This document shows, piece by piece, positions 7,219-16,424 of a DNA stretch of 34,352 bases (within the stretch, counting starts at the first letter, position 1; each line of letters opens with the position of its first letter). This DNA is from JASMTM01 sp046483075. Its GTDB lineage: Bacteria > Thermotogota > Thermotogae > Petrotogales > Kosmotogaceae. The translations under genes were made by a program, and so were the position numbers. The notes beneath the pieces are model-generated. The model saw only the letters and a list, made by a program, of their open reading frames with translations, made no database searches and was not told where the DNA came from. The stretch is from positions 1-34,352 of the forward strand of contig JAWODV010000116.1 of NCBI GenBank assembly GCA_046483075.1. Reading direction: 5' to 3'.

Positions 7219-8510
7219 ATAACAAAATCGGTGCCTTTTTCTTTGGCATTCTCAACGCGTACTTCAAGATCTAATTTATCTATGATTTTTTTGAAAATGG
7301 AAAGCCCGAGACCAAAACCTTCTTTACTTCTTGAGCTATCAACTTTGTAAAAACGTTCAAATAATCTTTCTTTTTCTGATTCAGGAATTCCATCACCGCT
7401 ATCAATAACGTGTAATTCATTTTTTTGTTTATCCCAGTGGATCCTGATAGTATGTGTTTTTGCATGTTTTAGTGCATTTTCAATTAGGATCTTAAGCGAC
7501 ATTCCAAGCAGGTTCCTATCTGTTCTCACTTTCATTTTTTCAGGAATATCGGTTTCAACTTCTAAATCAAAGTAAGACTGAATTTCTTTTGCCTGTTTCA
7601 GGACAATCTCGTTTAGGTTTTCTGATGATAAGTTTTTTCTGGATTCAGGTTGGGATAATATTAACAGCTTTTCTGCCAGCTCAATAAGCTTTTTAGAAGT
7701 TTCTTCAATGTTCTTTGCAGCTTCTTCAGTCACTTCCTGGTTTTCTGAAGCCCATCTGGTTATCATTCGCGAAAAACCAAGAATTGATGTTAATGGAGTC
7801 ATAATCTCATGAGCGACATCAGATGAAAACTGTTCCTGCCTTTTGTATCCATCCTCAATTCTTATAAGTGTTCTGTTTATAGCTTCAGTGAGTTCCTTTA
7901 TTTCATTTGTTCTTGTTTTAATATTAAGTCGGGAAGATAGATCACTGACAACAATCTTTCTCAAAGAATTACTCACCTTTTTCAGTGGTTTTGATATTCT
8001 TTTGCTTAAAATAATAGAAATACCAAAAGATATCAGAATCGCAAAAACAGAAGCAAGTAAAACTGAAGATCTAAAACCCTGCAAAAATAGCTCATATTCA
8101 GCAATTCTGCTCCCAAGAATAATTTCATTATTGTTATCTTTAAAACCATATAAAAGGTAAAGATTGTTATCAGCATTCACGAGTTTTGAACCAGAAAAAA
8201 AAGTATAGCTTTCAAGATTATCAGGATTTTGCACTATTTCGCCATCAATTTTTATGAACAACTGTTCTGTAACTGCAGGTCCCATCCTTCCCATTCCCTG
8301 TCCGCCAAAATCCAATCGATTAAATCTTAAACCATGTGTGAGAGAAATATATGCTTTACTAAGTTCTTCAGTGTAGTTCCTGATAAACACAGAACGCGAA
8401 TTAATGTATACAAAATAGGAAAAAAAACCAATAATTATTGCTGCTATAAGTAATACACTCATAACCATCTGAAAGAATAGAGAAAATCCATTATATTTAC
8501 TTGAAAACAT
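7194..8510 (-). CDS. Membrane sensor histidine kinase (HAMP-HisKA-HATPase)
   Basis: A 438-residue sensor kinase of a two-component system. A first membrane helix lies at about 11-33. An external sensor region of ~115 residues follows (34-148), with the Gly/Met-rich stretch DFGGQGMGRMGPAV. The second helix is at 149-168 and the HAMP linker at 169-222. The dimerisation domain has phospho-acceptor H234 in SSDVAHEIMTPLTSIL. The ATP-binding domain has N345 (LLIENALKHA), the G1 box D370-SGDG, ERFYKVD, and the G2 box GFGLGL (398-403). All catalytic motifs are intact. The ATG at 8508-8510 lies inside the end of the response-regulator gene (14-base overlap), so the two are co-translated and are almost certainly partners. 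The sensor region matches no domain I recognise. Downstream it overlaps the lipid-enzyme fusion gene, which suggests a role in envelope or membrane state. Confidence 0.9.
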   Translation of the reverse strand: MFSSKYNGFSLFFQMVMSVLLIAAIIIGFFSYFVYINSRSVFIRNYTEELSKAYISLTHGLRFNRLDFGGQGMGRMGPAVTEQLFIKIDGEIVQNPDNLESYTFFSGSKLVNADNNLYLLYGFKDNNNEIILGSRIAEYELFLQGFRSSVLLASVFAILISFGISIILSKRISKPLKKVSNSLRKIVVSDLSSRLNIKTRTNEIKELTEAINRTLIRIEDGYKRQEQFSSDVAHEIMTPLTSILGFSRMITRWASENQEVTEEAAKNIEETSKKLIELAEKLLILSQPESRKNLSSENLNEIVLKQAKEIQSYFDLEVETDIPEKMKVRTDRNLLGMSLKILIENALKHAKTHTIRIHWDKQKNELHVIDSGDGIPESEKERLFERFYKVDSSRSKEGFGLGLSIFKKIIDKLDLEVRVENAKEKGTDFVIWGWEILE

Positions 8511-9159
8511 AACCTACTCCCCTAATTGTGTTTATATATTTACCGGCTTTTTTGAGTTTTTTACGGAGATAATTGATATAAACTTCGACAACATTTTCAT
8601 TACTCCATTCTTCGGTTCCCCATATTTCATCAAGAATTTTACTCTTGGAGACAACAATTCCTTTGTTTTCCATAAGCACATTGAGTAGATCAAATTCGGT
8701 TTTACTTAATTTTACCTCTTCATTGTTTACTTTTACTTCTCTTGATGACCTGTCCAGTGTAATTTCTTTGTATACGAGCCTTTCAGGTCCCCTCTTCCTG
8801 AGCAATTGCGTTTCAATACGCGCTATAAGTTCTTCAATATGAAAGGGTTTGGTCAGGTAATCATCAGCTCCACTTCTTAGTCCTTTTACCTTATCCTTAA
8901 CTTCTCGTTTTGCGGTCAGCATAATAACGGGTAGATCATTTGAATAATCCTCTCTGATACTTTGTAACACATAGTAACCATCAAGTTCTGGAATCATGAT
9001 ATCAAGGATTACAAGATCGGGAAGCCCCTTATCAATTTTTTCAAGTGCAGTTTTGCCATCTAAAACATGTTCAACCTCATAACCCTCATGCTGAAGTTCT
9101 AATTTCACAAATTTACTTATATGTGGATCATCTTCAATCAGAAGTATTTGCGCTTTCAT
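8497..9159 (-). CDS. OmpR/PhoB-family response regulator
   Basis: A 220-residue DNA-binding response regulator, partner of the overlapping histidine kinase. The receiver domain (1-118) shows the acidic pocket E9-D10-D11, phospho-acceptor D53 in VILDIMIPELDG, T82 in MLTAKRE and K104 in YLTKPF. The C-terminal winged-helix domain (about 125-220) has the OmpR-type LSKTEFDLLNVLMENKG and VYINYLRKKL, and ends IRGVGYVFK. All signalling residues are present. The ATG at 9157-9159 overlaps the 3' end of the upstream transporter gene by 26 bases. Its target promoters cannot be read from the sequence; autoregulation of its own operon is plausible. Confidence 0.93.
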   Translation of the reverse strand: MKAQILLIEDDPHISKFVKLELQHEGYEVEHVLDGKTALEKIDKGLPDLVILDIMIPELDGYYVLQSIREDYSNDLPVIMLTAKREVKDKVKGLRSGADDYLTKPFHIEELIARIETQLLRKRGPERLVYKEITLDRSSREVKVNNEEVKLSKTEFDLLNVLMENKGIVVSKSKILDEIWGTEEWSNENVVEVYINYLRKKLKKAGKYINTIRGVGYVFK

Positions 9160-10075
9160 ATTTTCTTCTCCTATTTTTTCTGTACGAACTTATAGCTGAC
9201 GATATACTACCAAAGGCCACTCCAATGAGCATTATTCCCAAACCCAGACCTTTTAGTAAACCAACACTTTCACCAAGTATAATTACCGAAAACAATAATG
9301 CAAATGCTGGTTCACCTACATAAATTAATGAAGCACTGATCGATCCAAGATGCTTTTGATAAAGTAACTGCACAGCTACAGCAAAAATTGAAGCAAATAA
9401 AGCCGTAAAGATTGCCACCGCCAGGATAGGTATATTCAACGTAATTTTGCCTGGAATGAAAGGTACCAAAATCAAATTGGCTACAGCTACGGCAAAAAGC
9501 TGTGGGAATAACAGACCGATTTCGTTTATCTTAGAATTTTCAGTAAACACACTTATAAATATTACATGCAACGCAAACATGATAGCACAGAGAAGGGTCA
9601 ATAGATCACCAAAATTAAAAGAAGAAACATTTGGTGTTGTTAATAAGTATAGACCAAATATTGAAATGCCAAAAGCTAGTATTTGAAGTAAGGTTGGCAT
9701 TCTTTTTTCAATAATCGGTGAAAGCAATGCCACAAATGTCACATAAAGAGCTGTTATAAAAGCACTTTTAGAAGATGACGTATGAACAAGTCCCCAGGTT
9801 TGAAAAATATACGCACTGGCTAGAAAACTGCCCAAAATTAATCCTTTAATTAAATCACTGCGTGTTGTCTTTCGGATCCGATTTATTCCAAAAATCCCAA
9901 TAATTACCGTGGCTATAATAAACCTTATGAAGTTATAGAATACGGGTGATACGCCTTCTGAAAGTATTATTTTTTGTAGCGGAAAAGTCATCCCCCAGAA
10001 TAAAACTACAACAAACAATAATACGTTGGCTTTTACCTTCTCATTAGATTTCTTCACAATAATCCAATCCTTCAT
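9134..10075 (-). CDS. EamA/DMT-superfamily membrane transporter
   Basis: A 313-residue integral membrane protein of the drug/metabolite transporter superfamily: two EamA repeats (about 17-145 and 155-290), ten hydrophobic segments, and a basic tail (SYRKNRRRK). Typical first-helix features are visible: FWGMTFPLQK, then FYNFIRFIIA. Members export or import small metabolites such as amino acids or nucleosides; the substrate cannot be read here. The ATG at 10073-10075 lacks a ribosome site. An in-frame GTG six codons on (10057) has AAGGA ten bases upstream and may be the true start. It is the first gene of the overlapping transporter-regulator-kinase-lipid-enzyme set, with a promoter candidate at 10106-10135. 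Being co-transcribed, it may handle a compound related to the sensed signal. Confidence 0.88.
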   Translation of the reverse strand: MKDWIIVKKSNEKVKANVLLFVVVLFWGMTFPLQKIILSEGVSPVFYNFIRFIIATVIIGIFGINRIRKTTRSDLIKGLILGSFLASAYIFQTWGLVHTSSSKSAFITALYVTFVALLSPIIEKRMPTLLQILAFGISIFGLYLLTTPNVSSFNFGDLLTLLCAIMFALHVIFISVFTENSKINEIGLLFPQLFAVAVANLILVPFIPGKITLNIPILAVAIFTALFASIFAVAVQLLYQKHLGSISASLIYVGEPAFALLFSVIILGESVGLLKGLGLGIMLIGVAFGSISSAISSYRKNRRRKYESANTSD

Positions 10076-10105
10076 CGTATACTTAATCGGTAAAATGTTT
10101 TGATA

Positions 10106-10135
10106 ATTATCTTTCTTTCAGATTTTTATACTCAA
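10106..10135 (-). promoter_or_regulatory. Candidate promoter of the transporter/two-component/lipid-enzyme operon
   Basis: Minus-strand -35 TTGAGT (10130-10135), an 18-base spacer and -10 GATAAT (10106-10111), placed between the carboxypeptidase stop and the transporter start. Both boxes are imperfect; the position is right. Confidence 0.45.
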
Positions 10136-11634
10136 GAAAGTTCGTATATTTTCGAAAATTTGCTTTGAACATACTCTATAAAATAAGAAGCCCTTAATTT
10201 CTCCCCTGTAACTTCTTCTATAAGCTCATCAGGATACAAAGTCTTGCCTTTACTGTGGATATTCGTTCTCAACCAGTCTAAAAGCTTTTTTAATTTTCCC
10301 TTTTCCAGCATATTATCAAGATCTTCTATCTCATTTCTAAGCGAACTGAAAAGTTGAGCAGCATAAAGATTCCCCAGCATGTATGATGGAAAATATCCAA
10401 ACATTCCAGCATACCAGTGTACATCCTGTAAAAGCCCTTCTCTATCGTTTGCAGGTATTAAACCTAAATATTCCTTCATTTTTTCATTCCATATTTCAGG
10501 CAGCTCTGATACTTTTACCTTTTCATTTATCAAGGCTTCCTCAATTTCTGTTCTAATAATAATGTGAATATTATACGTTAGTTCGTCTGCTTCAATTCTA
10601 ATCAGTGAAGGTTGAACATGGTTTATAGCCCTGTAGAAACTCTCATGATCTACATTCTCAAAATGAGAGAAATGTTTTCCAAGAATATTTAGTAAGAATT
10701 TGGAGAAAAATCGGTTTCTTCCAATATTGTTCTCCATCATTCTTGACTGTGACTCATGAAAGGCATAAGAAGCACCATCATGCAAAACAGTCCATAGAAA
10801 GTCCTCAGGCAAACCTTGATCATACAAAGCGTGGCCACCTTCATGTAACGTACTGAAAATGGTTGGCCCAATATCATTAGTTACAAACTTGGTGAGTACT
10901 CTTGTGTCATTATGCGATATATCTATCGTAAATGGATGCACTGTTTCATCCAGTCGTCCTGCATCAAAATCGTATCCAATAACACCAAGCAGCTCTTCAC
11001 ATATTAACTTCAGGCTTTCTTTGTTAAAATTTTCTTTGAGCAATTCTCTGGAAGTTTTAACGTCAGAATTTTTTACTTGTTTTATAAAAGGTATAAGATC
11101 AGTTTTTAATGATTGTATTATTTTTTTAAGTTTACTAAAAGTCATTTTAGGTTCAAATCGCTGGATTAAAGCATCATATGGATTGTCTTTATAGCTGATT
11201 TTCTCCGCAATTTCTTTCGAGAGATCAACGATTTTACTGAGTTGATTTTTTACAAGGCTAAAATTCCCACTACTTCTTGCTTTCACCCAAATTTCTTCAG
11301 TTTTTGATGATTCTACCGTTATTTCCTTAAGAAGTCTGGGTGGCAATGATTTTATTATTTCATACTCATATTTTGTCATTCTCAGTACTTTTTCTTCTTT
11401 ATCAGTTAACAATCCGCTTTTGCTTGCACTTTCCAATTTTTCAATTATTTCTTCTATTTCTTTAGAAACAAATTTTCTAAAAGATAGTTCACTCAAATAT
11501 CCTATGGCATCAGCTCTGTATTCAGATGCAGATTTTGGCATAAATGTCTTTTGATCCCATGCTAGTAGTGACACTGCAGAATTAATTATCGATCTTTCTT
11601 TTCCAATATCCTTTAATTCTTCTAAATACTTCAT
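10132..11634 (-). CDS. M32-family metallocarboxypeptidase (Taq carboxypeptidase type)
   Basis: A 500-residue cytosolic zinc carboxypeptidase that trims amino acids from peptide C-termini. The zinc motif HEGGH (264-268) lies in STLHEGGHALYDQGLP. Other M32 signatures are SLLAWDQKTFMP near the N-terminus, DGASYAFHESQSRMMEN with the third zinc ligand Glu, the HVQPSLIRIEADELTYNIHI segment, and DVHWYAGMFGYFPSYMLGN. The length is that of complete family members (about 500). The ATG at 11634 is preferred because AGAGGTGG sits five or so bases upstream; an in-frame GTG at 11643 overlaps that ribosome site. The gene lies between the rpoC terminator and the transporter operon and has its own extended -10 promoter. 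Confidence 0.93.
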   Translation of the reverse strand: MKYLEELKDIGKERSIINSAVSLLAWDQKTFMPKSASEYRADAIGYLSELSFRKFVSKEIEEIIEKLESASKSGLLTDKEEKVLRMTKYEYEIIKSLPPRLLKEITVESSKTEEIWVKARSSGNFSLVKNQLSKIVDLSKEIAEKISYKDNPYDALIQRFEPKMTFSKLKKIIQSLKTDLIPFIKQVKNSDVKTSRELLKENFNKESLKLICEELLGVIGYDFDAGRLDETVHPFTIDISHNDTRVLTKFVTNDIGPTIFSTLHEGGHALYDQGLPEDFLWTVLHDGASYAFHESQSRMMENNIGRNRFFSKFLLNILGKHFSHFENVDHESFYRAINHVQPSLIRIEADELTYNIHIIIRTEIEEALINEKVKVSELPEIWNEKMKEYLGLIPANDREGLLQDVHWYAGMFGYFPSYMLGNLYAAQLFSSLRNEIEDLDNMLEKGKLKKLLDWLRTNIHSKGKTLYPDELIEEVTGEKLRASYFIEYVQSKFSKIYELS

Positions 11635-11651
11635 TATTACCACCTCTAAAA

Positions 11652-11660
11652 ATTATAGCA
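11652..11660 (-). promoter_or_regulatory. Extended -10 promoter of the M32 carboxypeptidase gene
   Basis: TGCTATAAT on the minus strand (TATAAT at 11652-11657, TG at 11659-11660), about 18 bases before the ATG, just downstream of the rpoC terminator. No good -35 is present, which is usual for extended -10 promoters. The short leader fits a start a few bases ahead of AGAGGTGG. Confidence 0.5.
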
Positions 11661-11671
11661 CCACGCCATTA

Positions 11672-11705
11672 AAATAATAAAAAAAGGGGAGCTTTACAGC
11701 TCCCC
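11672..11705 (-). terminator. Intrinsic terminator of the rpoBC operon
   Basis: The hairpin GGGGAGCT-GTAA-AGCTCCCC (8-bp perfect stem, 11686-11705) is followed on the minus strand by TTTTTTTATTATTTT. It begins 15 bases after the rpoC stop. Confidence 0.93.
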
Positions 11706-11720
11706 AGATATTTTTCATTA

Positions 11721-14700
11721 TTATCCTATGTCTTCCTCTTCTTCAGCCATACCAGCTTCTTCAATCTGTATATTGGAGTACATATCAAGGCCTGTTCCTG
11801 CAGGTATCAATTGTCCAACAATCACATTTTCTTTTAGACCAAGAAGCCGGTCAATTTTACCTTCAGTAGACGCTTCCGTTAGTACCTGTGGTGTTTGCTG
11901 GAATGATGCAGCTGATAACCATCCTTCACTTTCAAGAGATGCCTTTGTTATTCTCAACAATCTTCTCTTATACTTTATATAATCTTTTTGAGATATCTGT
12001 ATTATCTTTTCAGGCAAAGTGAAGTCTGGATCTATCTCTTCCAGCAACTTCTGATATTCTTCCTCTTCTACATCGTAGATACTGATTTCTTTTATTCCAT
12101 ATTCTTCAAATTTCTTCATTAGCTCTTTATCAATCATTTCACCTTCGATGCCAAGGGACACAACCTTTTCATCTTCATCTTCACCCAGCACCTTTCTTGC
12201 CAATCTTCTGCCAACAACCATCTTTTTGTTTTCTTCGACTTTTCTGTTGCTTCTACTTATCTGTTCATTTATTTTCTTCACTTTCTGAATGTTTATCAGG
12301 GTTCCTGGCAGTAATTCCGTATCTCCTGGATCTGTTATTTCAACTTTGGACAGCATTTGCTTGATAATTAATTCAAAGTGTTTGTCGTGAATTTCTACAC
12401 CCTGTTCTGCATAAACTCGTTTTATTTCTCTTAGAAGATACATGGCTGTCTGGTTAATACCAAGTTTTTGCATCAGTTTTCTTGGTCTTACCGTACCGGT
12501 TGTGAGTGATTCTCCTTCAAGCACTTTGTCTCCAACATGAACCTTTGGCTTTATAACCGATGATAGGCTGTATTCCTTTATTTTGCCTTCAGGTGTTTCA
12601 ACAAATAGTTTTCTTCGACCTTTATCATCTGTGTCCATATCTTTAACGAATCCATCAGCTTCACAGAACAATGCTTCAGGATCTTTGAGTTTTTTCCTTG
12701 CTTCAAACAATTCCTCAGCTCTAGGCAAACCACGGGTGATGTCTGATTCAGTGGCAATACCACCAGTATGGAATGTTCTCATAGTAAGCTGTGTACCTGG
12801 CTCACCGATTGATTGAGCTGCAACTATACCAACAGCCTCTCCAACATTAACCACATCGTGATTTGAAAGATCCATTCCATAACATGCAGCACATACTCCC
12901 TGTTCTGCTTCACAGGTAAGTACCATTCTTATTTTTATGGATGGTCTTACTTCAACAGATTCGTAACCCTCTTTCAAGAGAGTTTTTGCAGTTGTTGGAC
13001 TCAATTTTTCTTGATATTTCACAAGCTGAATATTATCTTTATTTCTAAATTCATGACCTACATATATCTTGTTAACGGCTGGATAAACATTTGCCTTAAT
13101 CTTTTTAACATCTTTTTCTTTCATCTCATGAAGAATGTCACCGGTTAACTGTGTCCCGGCCTCAAAAGTCTTTTCCTCTAAGGTAACCTCTTCTGCAAGT
13201 TCTGTATAATCTGTTATATGCACTTTCTTATCAAGCGATAGTTCTTCTTCTGTCATGACAGGTACTGTCCGCTTGAAATTGGCAAGAAATACTTCATCTC
13301 CGTCTCTTATCATGGTATTTCTTGTGTATAACTTTCCGGTTTTTGTATTCTTAACTGCTTTACCTGTCATTGGATCAATTATGTCCTCAGCCAGAACGCG
13401 ACCGAAAAGGAAATCTTCAAGTTTTTCTATGGTAACATCATCAGCCATTAACTCAATTGATTCTATGCCATCACCTGTTCCGCAATCAGGTGTAGTTACA
13501 GTAGTGCTCTGTGCAACATCAACCAATCTTCTGGTTAGGTAACCTGCAAAAGATGTTCTCAGTGCTGTATCAGCTGATCCCTTTCTTGCTCCATGGGTTG
13601 AAGTAAAGAATTCAAGCTCCTTCAATCCATCTCTAAAGTTTGATAGTATCGGAACTTCAATTGTCTTACCTGACGGATCGGCCATGAGACCTCTCATTCC
13701 AGAAAGCTGCTTCAACTGATCTATGTTACCTCGAGCTCCCGAATCAACCATCATATAAACAGGGTTGAAAGGATGTTTCTTAAACTCATCGTATGTCTTT
13801 AATGTAAGTTCCTGGGTTGCACCTTCCCAGATTTTAATAATCTCTGTAATTCTGTTATTTTCATTAAGATATCCTTCTTTATATAACTGATCTATCTCTT
13901 CAACTTTTTTCTGAGCACTATCAATAATTTCTTCTTTTCTTGGATACATTATGATATCTCTTATAGATATGGTAAGTCCACTTTCAGTGGCATAGTGGAA
14001 TCCCAATCTCATCATATCATCAAGAAGATCAGCTGTTCTATCAATTCCAAATTCCTGGAAACAGTCGTAAATAAGTGTTTTAATGTGCTTTTTTGTGAAT
14101 TTTTGATTGTAGTTTCTTAACTTCTCCGGAATTATCGAATTGAATATTATTCGTCCAGCACTTGTCAGTGTAAGGCCTTCATCTTCATTTATTTGAACAA
14201 GTATGGGTTCATGAAGTTCTATCATTCCTGAATCATATGCCATAAGCGCTTCATCCATCATTCCAAATCTCCAGTTAACTTTCTCCAGTGCTTTCTTTCT
14301 TGCTTTTTTCTTTAACTCATTCTCATCTATTCCTGATTTTTCAAGTTCTTCGTAGTACTCATTAAGCTCTTTCTCCAATTTCTCATATTCGTAATCGCTG
14401 GTAGTTAGATAATAAATACCAACAATAATATCTTTACCAGGCATAGATATTGGTTTTCCATTGGCAGGGGAAATTACATTGTATCTACTCAACATCAGAA
14501 ATTTCGCTTCAGACTGAGCAGCTGTAGATAATGGAACGTGAACTGCCATCTGGTCTCCGTCAAAGTCTGCATTAAATGGTGCACAAACCAATGGATGCAG
14601 TTTTACAGCATTACCCTCAACCAGCTTTGGTATAAAAGACTGTATCGATATTCTATGCAATGTGGGGGCTCTGTTCAACAATACAGGATGCCCTTTAATA

Positions 14701-16394
14701 ACATCTTCTAGCACTTCCCAGGCTTCTGGCATTTCTCTTTCAATAACTGTTTTCTTTAATTTTCTTGCAGATTTGCTTGATTCACTACCAAGCAATTTTC
14801 CTAATACAAAGGGCTTAAACAGTTCCATTGCCATTCGTTTTGGAATACCGCATTCATGTATCTTTAGATCAGGTCCGACAACAATAACAGCCCTTCCTGA
14901 ATAATCCACACGTTTCCCAAGCAGGTTTCTTCTAAATCGTCCTTTCTTACCCTTTACCAGATCGGTAAGTGATTTCAAAGGTCTTCCTGATTTATCCGTA
15001 ACAGCTTTACCAACTCTTCCGTTATATATCAATGAGTCTACAGCTTCCTGCAACATTCTCTTTTCATTTCTAATAATTATTTCTGGGGCGCCTATACTCA
15101 ACAGTTTTGATAATCTGTTGTTTCTGTTAATAACCCTTCTATAGAGATCATTCAAATCCGTTGTCGCGAAACGCCCACCTTCAATTTGTATCATTGGTCT
15201 CAGATCGGGTGGTACAACAGGAACAATATTCATTACAATCCATTCGGGTTTGTTATCAGATTTTATGAAGTCCTTGACAAATTTCAATCGTCTAAGCAAT
15301 TTAAGCGCTCTGGCGCTGCTCTTTGCCAGACCTTTCAGTTCATGTTCTATTTCTACCTTTAATTCTTCGAAATCCAGTCTTTCTAAGAGCTTTTTAATTG
15401 CAGCTGCTCCGTAATCACACCTTACTTTTCCTGGGTATAGTTCTTTATAAGCTTCGTATTCATTTTCTATTACGATGTCTCCAACACCTTTTTTAATTTC
15501 CTGTGACACTTCATCATCTATCTCAGTAATTAATACAATTGGTCGGTCACTCTCTGTTTCTGTTTCAATCTCAAAGCTACCTGGATAGTATTCATCAAAA
15601 AGCCTGTATTCCGTTAATGACAATACTTCATCTTCGAACAGGAATCTGTCTCCCAGTGTATCTCCTTTTCTTACTTCATCACCATCATTAACATATATGA
15701 ATGCTCCTTCAAAAACAGGGTATTTTTCAGTAACTCCATCTTCAGATTTGACTATTATCCAGTTAATTTCTCTATCTGTATTAGCTGTATCACTTTTTAC
15801 TTCTACTTTTCCATCTATGTCAGATACTACGGGGCTTTTGGGGTTTCTTACTTTAACACCCTGTTCGACCTCAAATTCTCGTTTTTTTGAATATATTTCA
15901 TATTCAGTCTGATACAATGTTTGACCGGGTATAAAATCAGTGTTTTTCGGATCTGTTACAACATATCTACCCTCAATAACTCTTCTAGAACCGTAATATA
16001 TTACATTTTCAAGATCTTTCGAAGTAACGTTTAAAACCGATGCAAGTATACTTGGTGCACTCTTTAAATACCATACATGAACAACGGGAGCAGCCAGATC
16101 AATATGTCCCATTTTTCTTCTTCTTGAATCCTTCGAATCCACTTTTACATTACATCGTTCACAAACGGTACCTTCATATTTCTTACCCTTATATTTTCCA
16201 CAGGCACATTCATAATCCTTGGTGGGGCCGAATATTTTCTCGCAAAATAATCCATCTTTTTCTGGTTTGAACGTTCTGTAGTTGATAGTTTCGGGCTTTT
16301 TTACTTCACCATTCGACCAGGATCTTATTCTCTCAGGTGAGGCAATTCCTATGCCCACGGTATTGATCTTTCTCATATACGAATTTACAGCCAT
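11721..16394 (-). CDS. rpoC: DNA-directed RNA polymerase subunit beta-prime
   Basis: A 1557-residue catalytic subunit of RNA polymerase. The N-terminal zinc site is C63-x-C65 and C78-x2-C81. The active-site metal motif is NADFDGD (608-614). The bridge helix/trigger loop region includes QLTMRTFHTGG, and the second zinc site lies in CEAEQGVCAACYG with an upstream Cys in TTPDCG. Between the zinc finger and the conserved core an insertion of about 140 residues (roughly 168-312) replaces the short E. coli linker. It contains barrel-like motifs such as VRKGDTLGD and DIDGKVEV, in line with the beta-prime insertion known from Thermus and Thermotoga. The ATG has AAGGAGGGAATAGA directly upstream. It follows rpoB by 30 bases and is the last gene before the terminator at 11672-11705. 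Confidence 0.98.
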   Translation of the reverse strand: MAVNSYMRKINTVGIGIASPERIRSWSNGEVKKPETINYRTFKPEKDGLFCEKIFGPTKDYECACGKYKGKKYEGTVCERCNVKVDSKDSRRRKMGHIDLAAPVVHVWYLKSAPSILASVLNVTSKDLENVIYYGSRRVIEGRYVVTDPKNTDFIPGQTLYQTEYEIYSKKREFEVEQGVKVRNPKSPVVSDIDGKVEVKSDTANTDREINWIIVKSEDGVTEKYPVFEGAFIYVNDGDEVRKGDTLGDRFLFEDEVLSLTEYRLFDEYYPGSFEIETETESDRPIVLITEIDDEVSQEIKKGVGDIVIENEYEAYKELYPGKVRCDYGAAAIKKLLERLDFEELKVEIEHELKGLAKSSARALKLLRRLKFVKDFIKSDNKPEWIVMNIVPVVPPDLRPMIQIEGGRFATTDLNDLYRRVINRNNRLSKLLSIGAPEIIIRNEKRMLQEAVDSLIYNGRVGKAVTDKSGRPLKSLTDLVKGKKGRFRRNLLGKRVDYSGRAVIVVGPDLKIHECGIPKRMAMELFKPFVLGKLLGSESSKSARKLKKTVIEREMPEAWEVLEDVIKGHPVLLNRAPTLHRISIQSFIPKLVEGNAVKLHPLVCAPFNADFDGDQMAVHVPLSTAAQSEAKFLMLSRYNVISPANGKPISMPGKDIIVGIYYLTTSDYEYEKLEKELNEYYEELEKSGIDENELKKKARKKALEKVNWRFGMMDEALMAYDSGMIELHEPILVQINEDEGLTLTSAGRIIFNSIIPEKLRNYNQKFTKKHIKTLIYDCFQEFGIDRTADLLDDMMRLGFHYATESGLTISIRDIIMYPRKEEIIDSAQKKVEEIDQLYKEGYLNENNRITEIIKIWEGATQELTLKTYDEFKKHPFNPVYMMVDSGARGNIDQLKQLSGMRGLMADPSGKTIEVPILSNFRDGLKELEFFTSTHGARKGSADTALRTSFAGYLTRRLVDVAQSTTVTTPDCGTGDGIESIELMADDVTIEKLEDFLFGRVLAEDIIDPMTGKAVKNTKTGKLYTRNTMIRDGDEVFLANFKRTVPVMTEEELSLDKKVHITDYTELAEEVTLEEKTFEAGTQLTGDILHEMKEKDVKKIKANVYPAVNKIYVGHEFRNKDNIQLVKYQEKLSPTTAKTLLKEGYESVEVRPSIKIRMVLTCEAEQGVCAACYGMDLSNHDVVNVGEAVGIVAAQSIGEPGTQLTMRTFHTGGIATESDITRGLPRAEELFEARKKLKDPEALFCEADGFVKDMDTDDKGRRKLFVETPEGKIKEYSLSSVIKPKVHVGDKVLEGESLTTGTVRPRKLMQKLGINQTAMYLLREIKRVYAEQGVEIHDKHFELIIKQMLSKVEITDPGDTELLPGTLINIQKVKKINEQISRSNRKVEENKKMVVGRRLARKVLGEDEDEKVVSLGIEGEMIDKELMKKFEEYGIKEISIYDVEEEEYQKLLEEIDPDFTLPEKIIQISQKDYIKYKRRLLRITKASLESEGWLSAASFQQTPQVLTEASTEGKIDRLLGLKENVIVGQLIPAGTGLDMYSNIQIEEAGMAEEEEDIG

Positions 16395-16424
16395 TCTATT
16401 CCCTCCTTGAGGGATAATTCCCCA

